Position numbers and translations under genes: made by a program. A stretch of DNA of 42,434 nucleotides, from contig QCRB01000009.1 in the NCBI GenBank assembly GCA_003209425.1, positions 1 to 42,434 of the forward strand. The letters run 5' to 3'. Origin of the DNA: Prochlorococcus sp. AG-459-E08. GTDB lineage: Bacteria > Cyanobacteriota > Cyanobacteriia > PCC-6307 > Cyanobiaceae. The notes under the pieces were generated by a model. That model did not search any database and was not told the DNA's origin. It saw only the letters and a list, made by a program, of their open reading frames with translations. This document shows, piece by piece, positions 18,259 through 26,112 of this stretch (its first letter is position 1; each line of letters starts with the position of its first letter).

Positions 18259-18283
18259 TTAATGCAATATTGTTTGGCATTAA
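18259..18283 (+). terminator. Possible terminator or regulatory stem-loop after ndhD
   Basis: Perfect 7-base arms TTAATGC (18259-18265) and GCATTAA (18277-18283) with an 11-base loop, starting 9 bases after the ndhD stop. No T-run follows, so an intrinsic terminator is not assured. The inner TAATGC/GCATTA arms match those between rbcR and the Z-ISO-like gene. Confidence 0.4.
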
Positions 18284-18292
18284 ATAATTAAG

Positions 18293-18302
18293 AAGATATC
18301 TT
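18293..18302. repeat. 10-base palindrome AAGATATCTT upstream of scpA
   Basis: Perfect palindrome in the 122-base ndhD-scpA gap, ten bases after the stem-loop. Could be part of an operator; chance occurrence is quite possible. Confidence 0.3.
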
Positions 18303-18372
18303 ATGTTTAGATATTTGCTATTTTAAAATACTTTATTCCAATTCCATTGATAGGCAACAATTAGGGCCTAGA

Positions 18373-19191
18373 TTGTTGATTAAGTTTCTTCAAGACGCCG
18401 CTGGTAAAGGTGATCTCGATCCATGGGATATTGATGTAATAAGTGTAATAGATAGCTTTTTAGAGCAATATTCAAAAACTTTAGGAAAATCAAATAGTCA
18501 AAGTTCATATCAGAAGGATTTATCTGAGACTAGCGAGGCTTTTTTTGCGGCTTCCGTACTTGTTAATTTAAAGGCTCAAGTATTGGAATCTGATGTTTTT
18601 AAGGGAAATTCTTCAGATTTTGAAGAAGATTTTGATCTAGATGATCAAGATTGGATTGATCAAGAATTTGATATTCCAAAATACCCAGAAAAATATCTAA
18701 GGAGGAGATCAATAGCACAACCAGTTCTTAAACGTACAACAACTCTGGGAGAACTAGTAAGTCAGTTAGAGTCTATTGCTGAAGTTATAGAAACCCAAGA
18801 TCTTCTCCTCATGAAAAGAAAAAGAAATAAAAAATATTCTGATAAGGCCTTAATTTCTCAAGTGAAATCATTAGCGCATCGTGAAAAACTACCAGAAACA
18901 ACTAAGGCTTTAGGAAAATTTATTGATGGATGGGAAAAAGCATTACAGTGGACAGATTTTGAATATTTAGTTGAGAAATGGCAAACAGTTGTAAAAAATG
19001 ATTTAGATAAAGATCGTCTTGGGGTCTTTTGGGCCTTATTATTTTTATCATCTGAAAACAAAATTGAAATTAAACAAATTAATTCTTTATATGGCCCAAT
19101 TCAAATTAAAAGAATAATTCCTGATGGGGGTTTAGCTCAATTGCCTATAGAAAACCTTGAGGTACAAAATAATTATCCTTCTGCTGTTTAG
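18373..19191 (+). CDS. scpA: Segregation and condensation protein A
   Basis: Kleisin subunit that with ScpB and SMC condenses and segregates the chromosome. The N-terminal kleisin signature LLIKFLQDAAGKGDLDPWDIDVI and the C-terminal winged-helix segment (FWALLFLSSENKIEIKQ) are clear. Length from the TTG is 272 residues. The start is doubtful: the conserved block seems to begin before the TTG, with in-frame codons encoding SIDRQQLGPR upstream, and the frame is open back to 18292 with no ATG, GTG or TTG. The real start may be a rare codon such as ATT at 18346. Confidence 0.88.
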   Translation: MLIKFLQDAAGKGDLDPWDIDVISVIDSFLEQYSKTLGKSNSQSSYQKDLSETSEAFFAASVLVNLKAQVLESDVFKGNSSDFEEDFDLDDQDWIDQEFDIPKYPEKYLRRRSIAQPVLKRTTTLGELVSQLESIAEVIETQDLLLMKRKRNKKYSDKALISQVKSLAHREKLPETTKALGKFIDGWEKALQWTDFEYLVEKWQTVVKNDLDKDRLGVFWALLFLSSENKIEIKQINSLYGPIQIKRIIPDGGLAQLPIENLEVQNNYPSAV

Positions 19192-19210
19192 AGGCTTAAT
19201 AGTAATAACG

Positions 19211-19216
19211 TATAAT
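19211..19216 (+). promoter_or_regulatory. Candidate -10 element (TATAAT) of the nucleotidyltransferase gene
   Basis: Perfect consensus TATAAT in the 48-base scpA gap, predicting a start near 19223. An 18-base spacer separates it from TTTAGA (19187-19192), a poor -35. Followed by AAGAGG at 19224-19229, ten bases before the ATG, a reasonable Shine-Dalgarno. Confidence 0.5.
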
Positions 19217-19239
19217 CTTTAAAAAGAGGTTTTGAATTC

Positions 19240-20418
19240 ATGAAGGCAATGATACTTGCGGCAGGTAAAGGTACACGTGTTCAGCCCATAACTCATGTTA
19301 TTCCAAAACCAATGATACCGATTCTACAAAAACCGGTAATGGAGTTTCTTTTAGAACTCCTAAAAGAGCATGGTTTTAAAGAAATAATGGTTAACGTTTC
19401 TCATCTTGCTGAAGAAATTGAAAATTACTTTAGAGATGGTCAAAGATTCGGTGTGGAGATAGCGTATAGTTTCGAAGGTAGAATTGAAGAAGGGGAATTA
19501 ATTGGAGATGCTTTAGGGTCAGCAGGAGGATTAAAAAAAATTCAAGATTTTCAAAAGTTTTTTGATGAAACTTTTGTTGTACTATGTGGTGATGCTTTAG
19601 TTGACTTAGATTTGACTGAAGCTGTCAAGAAACATAGAGAAAAGGGAGCAATTGCAAGTTTAATAACAAAAAAAGTAACTAGAGATCAAGTATCAAGTTA
19701 TGGTGTAGTTGTCTCAGATGGAAATGGCAGAATCAAAGCTTTTCAAGAAAAGCCATCTATTGATAAAGCGTTAGGGGACTCAATAAATACAGGAATTTAT
19801 CTTTTTGAACCTGAAATTTTTAATTACATACCATCAGGTGAAAAATTTGATATTGGAGCTGATCTTTTTCCTAAACTTGTTGAAATGGAATTGCCATTTT
19901 TTGCACTTCCAATGGATTTCGAATGGGTAGATATTGGAAAAGTTCCTGATTATTGGAGTGCTATTCGTAATGTATTACTAGGTAAGGTAAGACAAGTTGA
20001 GATACCAGGCAAAGAAATTAAACCTGGAGTTTTTACGGGATTAAATGTTGCTGCCAATTGGGATGCAGTTGATATTACTGGGCCAGTATATATAGGTGGG
20101 ATGACAAGAATAGAAGATGGTGCAACGATTGTTGGACCTACAATGATTGGCCCAAGTTGTTGTATTTCCGAAGGTGCAACAATTGATAATTCAATTATTT
20201 TTGATTATTCTAAAATTGGTAAGGGCGTTCGACTTGTAGATAAATTAGTATTTGGCCGTTACTGTGTGGATAAAAATGGAGATCACTTTGATTTGCAAGA
20301 TGCATCTTTGGATTGGTTGATAACAGATTCTAGAAGATCGGATATGACTGAGCCATCTCCACAGCAGAAGGCAATGGCAGAATTGTTAGGTACTGATTTG
20401 ATTAACATTCCAGATTAA
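19240..20418 (+). CDS. Sugar-phosphate nucleotidyltransferase (mannose-1-phosphate guanylyltransferase-like)
   Basis: Forms an NDP-sugar from a sugar 1-phosphate and NTP, for polysaccharide or cell-envelope synthesis. The N-terminal pyrophosphorylase domain begins with LAAGKGTRVQPITHVIPKPM (Gly-rich NTP loop with Arg13; Lys in PKPM), has the metal Asp in VVLCGDALVD and FQEKPS for sugar binding, and ends near residue 235. Residues about 255-350 show left-handed beta-helix hexapeptides (VYIGGMTRIEDGATI, GPTMIGPSCCIS). Length is 392 residues. Whether it uses mannose or glucose is not determinable here. Its 3' end overlaps metF by 17 bases. Confidence 0.85.
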   Translation: MKAMILAAGKGTRVQPITHVIPKPMIPILQKPVMEFLLELLKEHGFKEIMVNVSHLAEEIENYFRDGQRFGVEIAYSFEGRIEEGELIGDALGSAGGLKKIQDFQKFFDETFVVLCGDALVDLDLTEAVKKHREKGAIASLITKKVTRDQVSSYGVVVSDGNGRIKAFQEKPSIDKALGDSINTGIYLFEPEIFNYIPSGEKFDIGADLFPKLVEMELPFFALPMDFEWVDIGKVPDYWSAIRNVLLGKVRQVEIPGKEIKPGVFTGLNVAANWDAVDITGPVYIGGMTRIEDGATIVGPTMIGPSCCISEGATIDNSIIFDYSKIGKGVRLVDKLVFGRYCVDKNGDHFDLQDASLDWLITDSRRSDMTEPSPQQKAMAELLGTDLINIPD

Positions 20419-21292
20419 GATTAGCTTTTTCAATAATCTCAGGGATTAAATGTTCTGCTTTTACGGCCATTAGATGAATTCCATTTGCGATATTAATAAA
20501 ATCGTGTGCTTGTTCAGCGGCAATTTGTATTCCTTCTCTTAAAGGATCTTTAGCATCTTTAAGACGATTTAAAATATTTTCAGGTATATGTGCTCCTGGG
20601 ACGTATTTGTTTATAAACAGAGCATTTTTGTAAGATTTTAATAGGAAAACACCTGCGATTACTGGTATTTCGAGAGGTTGGCTAATGTCTTCGCAAAATT
20701 CAATTAAGTTTTCTTTCTCCATAACCATTTGAGTTTGTATGAATTGAGCTCCAGCCTCTTTTTTCTTTTTAATTCTATTTTTTAAACTTCTTTTATTTCT
20801 ACAACTTGGATCTGCTGCAGTTCCTGGAAATATAGATGTTTTTTTATCTGCAAGTTCTCCAAAAGTTGGATCAATTCCCTTATTAAAGGCTTGAATTTGT
20901 TGGAGCAATCTAACTGACTCAAACTCGTGAACTGCTTTTGCATCTTGTTGATCTCCAGCTATTACTGAATCACCGGTAATGCATAAGATATTTTTAATTC
21001 CTAAAGCATTTGCTCCAAGGATATCTGATTGTAAAGCAATTTTATTACGATCTCTGCAAGATATCTGCATTACTGGTTCTATCTCATTTTCCAGTAATAG
21101 TTTAGACATTGCCAAGCTACACATTCTCATTACAGCTCTGCTTCCGTCGGTAATGTTAACAGCATGTACCTTATCTTTCAAAAGTTGTGCTATCTTAATA
21201 GATCTTATGGGGCTTCCACCTCTAGGCGGCATTAACTCTGCTGTTATTACCTTGGATTTTTTTTCTAAAGTCTGCTGAAGTTTTGATTTCAA
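20402..21292 (-). CDS. metF: 5,10-methylenetetrahydrofolate reductase
   Basis: FAD-dependent TIM-barrel enzyme producing 5-methyl-THF for methionine synthesis. The N-terminus VITAELMPPRGGSP carries the catalytic Glu strand. ALGIKNILCITGDS matches the folate-binding LxLxGD-like motif, and FIQTQMVME and IPVIAGVFLL follow. Length is 296 residues, standard for bacterial MetF. It is convergent and overlapping with the nucleotidyltransferase (17 bases) and divergent from the PedR-like regulator (77-base gap). Confidence 0.9.
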   Translation of the reverse strand: MKSKLQQTLEKKSKVITAELMPPRGGSPIRSIKIAQLLKDKVHAVNITDGSRAVMRMCSLAMSKLLLENEIEPVMQISCRDRNKIALQSDILGANALGIKNILCITGDSVIAGDQQDAKAVHEFESVRLLQQIQAFNKGIDPTFGELADKKTSIFPGTAADPSCRNKRSLKNRIKKKKEAGAQFIQTQMVMEKENLIEFCEDISQPLEIPVIAGVFLLKSYKNALFINKYVPGAHIPENILNRLKDAKDPLREGIQIAAEQAHDFINIANGIHLMAVKAEHLIPEIIEKANLNLEC

Positions 21293-21355
21293 TTGCTTTT
21301 GTTTCCTAATTAGTTAACAAGTGTGATGGGATTGCTAAACTTAATTAATATAAAA

Positions 21356-21360
21356 AAGGA
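21356..21360 (+). promoter_or_regulatory. Shine-Dalgarno for the PedR-like gene
   Basis: AAGGA nine bases before ATG 21370 supports this start over Met3. Confidence 0.5.
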
Positions 21361-21369
21361 ACTGTTTAA

Positions 21370-21648
21370 ATGCAAATGGTTGAAGAAGAAGTAAACAACA
21401 TTGATACGATGGGTCTCTCAACAAGGGAGATGGAAATCATTGATCTAGTAGCGGATGGGCTGACAAATCAAGAAATTGCCGTAAAACTTACTATTAGTAA
21501 AAGAACTGTTGATAATCATGTAAGCAATATGTTTACAAAAACAGGTTCTAAAAATAGAGTGGCGCTTTTGAATTGGGCAATGGATAATGGAAAGATTTGT
21601 AGAGATGGATTCAATTGTTGTACCCTCCCAGATTCTGATCAAGATTAA
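21370..21648 (+). CDS. pedR: Small LuxR-type regulator, PedR-like
   Basis: Stand-alone LuxR/GerE DNA-binding domain with no receiver or sensor domain. The HTH occupies residues about 14-74 (LSTREMEIIDLVADGLTNQE, SKRTVDNHVSNMFTKTG). The tail DNGKICRDGFNCCTLP carries Cys77, Cys83 and Cys84. Size (92 residues), architecture and tail resemble PedR of Synechocystis, a thioredoxin-linked regulator responding to photosynthetic electron flow through a C-terminal Cys. The orthology is from memory and context. Its last 38 bases overlap the small minus-strand gene. Confidence 0.75.
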   Translation: MQMVEEEVNNIDTMGLSTREMEIIDLVADGLTNQEIAVKLTISKRTVDNHVSNMFTKTGSKNRVALLNWAMDNGKICRDGFNCCTLPDSDQD

Positions 21649-21796
21649 TATCCTTTATTTTTGTTGTATCGTTAGCTAAATCCATTAAACAATAATTTGT
21701 AGATCCTAACTCGAAGAGTTCAGCATATGCAATGCAAGCATCTTTGTCTGAATCAACAAATCTCAATATTCCTTCCTTATCGTAAAGACCAAACAT
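21611..21796 (-). CDS. Small hypothetical protein (61 residues)
   Basis: Unrecognised short protein beginning MFGLYDKEGILRFVDSDKDA, with a balanced, protein-like composition and two Cys. The first 20 residues read like a conserved small picocyanobacterial protein, but I cannot name a family. Its 3' end overlaps the PedR-like gene by 38 bases on the opposite strand. The 94 bases upstream contain a tandem 11-base repeat and TATATT-like hexamers that could be its promoter, but no good Shine-Dalgarno. The coding call is moderate. Confidence 0.6.
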   Translation of the reverse strand: MFGLYDKEGILRFVDSDKDACIAYAELFELGSTNYCLMDLANDTTKIKDINLDQNLGGYNN

Positions 21797-21820
21797 TTGA
21801 GGAGAAAAAAATCTAATTCT

Positions 21821-21842
21821 AAAATATAAAGAAAATATAAAG
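21821..21842 (-). repeat. Tandem 11-base repeat (AAAATATAAAG x2)
   Basis: Two perfect copies, 21821-21831 and 21832-21842, upstream of the 61-residue gene. On the minus strand each gives CTTTATATTTT, so each offers a -10-like TATATT. It is noncoding, in the 94-base gap after the CYTH gene. Confidence 0.6.
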
Positions 21843-21890
21843 GATAGGTGGTTACTTTGACTAGCTATTTTTGAGAGTTGTCAAATACTT

Positions 21891-22358
21891 CTAATTCCAT
21901 TCTGAAAAAGGAGTGTTAGCAAGACTGAAATTAGAGTAATCTGTCAGTCCAGTTATTTCCTTTGATATGAATGATGGGAGACTTACATCATCCTCTTCCC
22001 TGGAGAGTTCTATTTCTGCAATTTCAAGAGGATAATTATTTTCTTTAAAGCAATCTATAATCCAAGATTGATTTTCAATTTCTAAAAAGAATCTTTCTTT
22101 TTTTATTGTATTTGAAAGATTTGCCATTATTGTTTCGCCATCTTTTCTTGGAATGGAGTATTCAAATTCGAAGTTAGTAAACCCTTCGATATGTTTTTTG
22201 AGTGCAATTTTAAATTCTTTGCCAGAAAACCTTATTCTAATAATCCAATCATCTAAATTTTTGGATAAGTATCCTTGTTGAATAGAAATTTTCTTTGTGA
22301 CGAATTCTTTCCAATTATCATTTTTAATAAGAAATCGTCTTTCTATTTCTAGGGCCAT
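21891..22358 (-). CDS. CYTH domain protein (triphosphate tunnel metalloenzyme family)
   Basis: Small member of the CYTH/TTM fold that hydrolyses triphosphates such as tripolyphosphate or, in some lineages, nucleotides. The signature ExExR appears at the very N-terminus (EIERRFLI, Glu4, Glu6, Arg8). Alternating Lys/Arg/Glu strands that line the tunnel follow (IRIRFSGKEFKIALKK, EFEYSIPRKDGE, IAEIELSREED). Length is 155 residues, typical of short bacterial TTMs. Its ATG directly follows the nadK stop, so it is coupled to nadK and the NDH-1 run. Confidence 0.88.
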   Translation of the reverse strand: MALEIERRFLIKNDNWKEFVTKKISIQQGYLSKNLDDWIIRIRFSGKEFKIALKKHIEGFTNFEFEYSIPRKDGETIMANLSNTIKKERFFLEIENQSWIIDCFKENNYPLEIAEIELSREEDDVSLPSFISKEITGLTDYSNFSLANTPFSEWN

Positions 22359-23261
22359 TTAATTTTTGAGAGATAAATCTCCTTTCCAATCAAGTTTTTT
22401 TATTAAAGTATTGTAATAGTTAGTACTCTTTTTAAACCTTATTATTTTGCAAGGTGACCCCCCTTTTTTGATCTCACAATAATAAGTTTCCTTAATGGTC
22501 ATACATTTTGAACCGTCACTCCATAATTTAATTTCTCCTTTACTTTTTTTTACTGGTTTAATAATTACCTTACTGGAATTAGGTATAACGATTGGTCTAC
22601 TAGCTAAACTCATTGGGCATATTGGGTTAATTATCATTGCATCTAAACTAGGATGTACAATTGGTCCGCCCGCAGCCATTGAGTAGGCTGTTGAACCAGT
22701 AGATGTAGATATAATCAATCCGTCCCCTTTGTATTCATTAACTTTCTCGTTATCTATTTCAATTTGTATTTGGTTGGTGGGAGAAATATCCTCTTCAACT
22801 GATTTAAAATAAAAATCATTTAAAGCGTCGTAGCTTTTTATGATTTTTCTCTCTGGACTTGTCTCGTTCATACAAACATTACAATTTAATCTATTACGAC
22901 AGTCAATTATATATTCTTCGTTTTCAAGGATTTTAATGAAAGATTTGTCAAATAAAAAATCTTTTTCTTGAGTAAGAAAACCTAAGTTACCACCAATATT
23001 AATGCTCAATAAAGGAATGTCATAATCTGATAATACATTTGCACATTTTAGAAAGGTTCCATCCCCGCCAAGAACTATACCAATATTTGGTTTTAATTTT
23101 GAATCAACAAGATATTTTTCAATTTCATCTTCCTTAAAATCACTTTTGATTCTGTTTGAATTAATATTTTTTTCTTTGAGAAGTTCTTCACAGAATTTAG
23201 ATGCCTTTAGAGCTAAAGAACTATCTGAACGATATATAATGAGCACTAATGAAAGTTTCAT
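22359..23261 (-). CDS. nadK: NAD kinase
   Basis: Phosphorylates NAD to NADP. The GGDGT catalytic motif is at residues 65-69. The second glycine-rich motif [14 protein letters not shown] and [14 protein letters not shown] are diagnostic. Length is 300 residues. It lies 9 bases downstream of ndhE and directly upstream of the CYTH gene on the same strand. Cyanobacteria often have two NAD kinases; which paralogue this is cannot be judged from the window. Confidence 0.95.
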   Translation of the reverse strand: MKLSLVLIIYRSDSSLALKASKFCEELLKEKNINSNRIKSDFKEDEIEKYLVDSKLKPNIGIVLGGDGTFLKCANVLSDYDIPLLSINIGGNLGFLTQEKDFLFDKSFIKILENEEYIIDCRNRLNCNVCMNETSPERKIIKSYDALNDFYFKSVEEDISPTNQIQIEIDNEKVNEYKGDGLIISTSTGSTAYSMAAGGPIVHPSLDAMIINPICPMSLASRPIVIPNSSKVIIKPVKKSKGEIKLWSDGSKCMTIKETYYCEIKKGGSPCKIIRFKKSTNYYNTLIKKLDWKGDLSLKN

Positions 23262-23270
23262 TTAATGCTA

Positions 23271-23591
23271 TTACCATTTTAATAAATTAAAACTTTCCAT
23301 ATCTACAGTTACCCGATTTCTGTAAAGAGATAACAAGATAGCTAATCCAACCGCTGCTTCTGCAGCAGCAACAGTAATCACAAAAATTGTAAAAACTTGT
23401 CCTTGAATTAAATTATTATCAATATAAGAAGAAAATGCCATTAGGTTTATATTTACTGCATTAAGCATTAATTCAATGCTCATAAGAACTCTAACTGCAT
23501 TTCTGCTATTTAATAATCCCCAAATGCCAATACAAAATAGTACTGAAGATACTATTAAAAAAGCTTGAAGAGGAATAGATTCTAAATTCAT
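23271..23591 (-). CDS. ndhE: NAD(P)H-quinone oxidoreductase subunit 4L
   Basis: NuoK homologue in the NDH-1 membrane arm. 106 residues with three transmembrane helices. The conserved Glu in the second helix is present ([17 protein letters not shown]), as is the third-helix Glu/Ala motif ([14 protein letters not shown]). It follows ndhG by 18 bases in an ndhA-I-G-E run. Confidence 0.96.
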   Translation of the reverse strand: MNLESIPLQAFLIVSSVLFCIGIWGLLNSRNAVRVLMSIELMLNAVNINLMAFSSYIDNNLIQGQVFTIFVITVAAAEAAVGLAILLSLYRNRVTVDMESFNLLKW

Positions 23592-23609
23592 GATAAAAAA
23601 GTTGAAAAG

Positions 23610-24209
23610 TTAATTTTTATTGGTAAGTAATGGTTCTGGTGCTTTTTCAATTAACTCTTGATCAACAGGTAATCCAGTTGAAATATCTTTATTCATTACA
23701 TCTCTTCTAGCTAAAACAATAGCCCCAATCATCGCCATTAAAAGTAAAACTGAAGCTACTTCAAAAGGGAGTAGATAATCACTAAATAGATGCTCACCAA
23801 TTCTAATAGTAGATTCTTCTCCAATAGAGTCTTTAGGACTTGATAGGCTCCATACATTGGTTAAGTCAACTCTTATTAAGAGGCTTAATAGGGTTAAACA
23901 TATCGATGTTGATATAATTCTTCTCGATTTAATGTCATTGATAGGCTTTAAATCTTCTTTCTTATTCACTAGCATTATTGCAAAAATTATTAGTACGTTA
24001 ACTGCACCAACGTAAACTAATACTTGTGCTGCAGCAACGAAGCTTGCATTTAAAAGAAGATATAATCCTGCTACGCTCATGAAAACTCCTCCTAGAAGAA
24101 AGGCTGAATAAACAATACTTTCTAGCAATACAACACCTAGTGCTCCAATAATGACAACTAAAGATAGAACTGTAAAACAAATAAATTGTGTTGTTATTGC
24201 AATGGACAT
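23610..24209 (-). CDS. ndhG: NAD(P)H-quinone oxidoreductase subunit 6
   Basis: NuoJ homologue in the NDH-1 membrane arm. 199 residues with about five transmembrane segments. The conserved AAQVLVYVGAVNVLIIFAIM helix, including the pi-bulge Tyr/Gly region, is clear. It lies between ndhI and ndhE with 13- and 18-base gaps on the minus strand. Confidence 0.95.
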   Translation of the reverse strand: MSIAITTQFICFTVLSLVVIIGALGVVLLESIVYSAFLLGGVFMSVAGLYLLLNASFVAAAQVLVYVGAVNVLIIFAIMLVNKKEDLKPINDIKSRRIISTSICLTLLSLLIRVDLTNVWSLSSPKDSIGEESTIRIGEHLFSDYLLPFEVASVLLLMAMIGAIVLARRDVMNKDISTGLPVDQELIEKAPEPLLTNKN

Positions 24210-24222
24210 AAATTAATAGATA

Positions 24223-24849
24223 TTAATTAATTGGATTAGAAATTTTATCTTTATTTTCATTGGACTCAGACCTCATCCAATCATAGACTTCTTCAGGTAA
24301 TTTTCCAACTCTAGTATCTGAAGCTGGGATTTCATGAGGGTCCATGACACCTTTAGGAAGATAGGCAAGCTCTCTAAGAGGTTTAACTGAAGGATCTGTT
24401 GTGACGTTTGAAGGAAGTCTTCCAAGTGCAACATTATCGAAATTAAGATTATGTCTGTCAAAAGTGGCTAACTCATATTCTTCAGTCATTGATAGACAAT
24501 TGGTTGGGCAATATTCAACACAATTTCCGCAAAATATACATACTCCAAAATCTATTGAATAATTTCTAAGTTCCTTTTTTTTTGTTTCTTTGTTCATCAC
24601 CCAGTCGACAACTGGTAGATTTATTGGACACACTCTCACACACACCTCGCAAGCTATGCATTTATCAAACTCATAATGTATCCTTCCTCTATATCTTTCA
24701 GATGGTATTAGTTTTTCATAAGGATATTGAACAGTAACAGGTCTTCTTCGAAGATGATCAAAGGTTACTGATAAGCCATTGTATAAATATTTGCCGGCAT
24801 TAAATGCTTCTTTGATATAGCTATTTATTTGTTGAAGGAAATTTTTCAT
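24223..24849 (-). CDS. ndhI: NAD(P)H-quinone oxidoreductase subunit I (2x[4Fe-4S])
   Basis: Electron-transfer subunit linking the peripheral arm of NDH-1 to the quinone site. Two ferredoxin-type clusters: Cys64, Cys67, Cys70, Cys74 and Cys104, Cys107, Cys110, Cys114. The N-terminal helix preceding the clusters (about residues 1-35) fits the membrane-facing part. Length is 208 residues. It follows ndhA by 69 bases, which contain a perfect 13-base inverted repeat. Confidence 0.96.
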   Translation of the reverse strand: MKNFLQQINSYIKEAFNAGKYLYNGLSVTFDHLRRRPVTVQYPYEKLIPSERYRGRIHYEFDKCIACEVCVRVCPINLPVVDWVMNKETKKKELRNYSIDFGVCIFCGNCVEYCPTNCLSMTEEYELATFDRHNLNFDNVALGRLPSNVTTDPSVKPLRELAYLPKGVMDPHEIPASDTRVGKLPEEVYDWMRSESNENKDKISNPIN

Positions 24850-24892
24850 TTTGAAGAATTCACTTAGTTTTTTTTATTTTAGTGGGAAAATT

Positions 24893-24922
24893 TTAAATTT
24901 AAGTATATTTACTTAAATTTAA
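24893..24922 (-). repeat. Perfect 13-base inverted repeat at the ndhA-ndhI junction
   Basis: Arms TTAAATTTAAGTA (24893-24905) and TACTTAAATTTAA (24910-24922) with a 4-base loop. The repeat includes the ndhA stop codon and runs into the ndhA-ndhI gap. It can fold on the operon mRNA as an all-AU hairpin apart from one GC pair. No T-run follows in the transcribed direction, so it is more likely a processing, stability or attenuation element than a terminator. Confidence 0.75.
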
Positions 24923-26037
24923 CCACCAAAGAATTGCGGAAAAGCAAGTTTTAATCCTGCAGTTATCAAAAGATTAGCAAGAGAAATTGGAAGAAGAAAC
25001 TTCCATCCTAGATCTAAAAGTTGATCTATTCTGACTCTAGGAGTTGTCCAACGTAATAGTATTGCAATGAAAACTAAAAGATAGGCTTTCAATACAGTCA
25101 TTACAATTCCTATTGATGCAGTGAAAACTTGTATTAAGGGAGCATCAATGGGTAAATTCAGAAACTTAGCTATTAATTCAACTGGAATAGGGAAACCCCA
25201 TCCTCCCAAATAGAGTATTGATACCAATAATGCGGAAAGAATTAGATTTATGTAACTTCCAAGGTAGAACAATGCGAATTTCATCCCCGCATATTCAGTT
25301 TGATACCCTGCAACAAGTTCTTCTTCAGCCTCAGGCAAGTCAAATGGAAGTCTTTCACATTCTGCAAGAGCACAAATCCAAAAAACTATAAATCCAACTG
25401 GTTGTCTCCAAATATTCCAACTAAGAATTCCAGCACCACTTTGCTGGTTAACAATATCAACAGTACTTAGGGAATTTGTCATTAGAACGATAGCTAATAC
25501 AGATAAAGCTAAAGGTATTTCGTAACTTATAGATTGAGCAGCAGCTCTTAATCCGCCTAGTAATGAATATTTATTATTTGATGCATATCCGCTCATGAGA
25601 AGTCCAATTGGCTGGATACTGCTTAGAGCAATCCAAAGGAAAATTCCAATACCAACATTACTTATTAAAAGGTTTTGTCCAAAAGGAACAATTAGCCAGG
25701 AGAGAATCACTGGTACAAGAACCAAAATAGGCCCTGCAGTAAAGAGAATCTCATCCGCTTTAGCAGGAATAATATCCTCTTTGACAAGTAACTTTAGACC
25801 ATCTGCAATTGGTTGGAGTACGCCAAGCGCTCCTGCATATTCAGGACCTATTCTTTGTTGAGCAGCAGCAGATATTTTTCTTTCAAGCCAAACTGTTACT
25901 AAAACCCCAACAACTGCTGCAACTAAAACCAAAAGCATAGGGAGAGGAAGCCATATAATATGAGCAATTTCACTAGAAAGGCCAAAACCTTTTAAGAATT
26001 CATTAAAACTATATTCTAGGTCTAATCCGTATTCCAA
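24919..26037 (-). CDS. ndhA: NAD(P)H-quinone oxidoreductase subunit 1
   Basis: NuoH homologue forming the quinone chamber at the junction of membrane and peripheral arms. 372 residues with about eight transmembrane helices. The conserved [32 protein letters not shown] and [20 protein letters not shown] motifs (Glu/Asp of the E-channel) are present. It is downstream of gltA by 75 bases and begins ndhA-I-G-E. Confidence 0.97.
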   Translation of the reverse strand: MEYGLDLEYSFNEFLKGFGLSSEIAHIIWLPLPMLLVLVAAVVGVLVTVWLERKISAAAQQRIGPEYAGALGVLQPIADGLKLLVKEDIIPAKADEILFTAGPILVLVPVILSWLIVPFGQNLLISNVGIGIFLWIALSSIQPIGLLMSGYASNNKYSLLGGLRAAAQSISYEIPLALSVLAIVLMTNSLSTVDIVNQQSGAGILSWNIWRQPVGFIVFWICALAECERLPFDLPEAEEELVAGYQTEYAGMKFALFYLGSYINLILSALLVSILYLGGWGFPIPVELIAKFLNLPIDAPLIQVFTASIGIVMTVLKAYLLVFIAILLRWTTPRVRIDQLLDLGWKFLLPISLANLLITAGLKLAFPQFFGG

Positions 26038-26112
26038 AATTTTGATGTTATTTACTTAATACATTAACTCGTTACCAACAATATGTGTGTTTTTTATGAA
26101 AAGCTGCAAATA

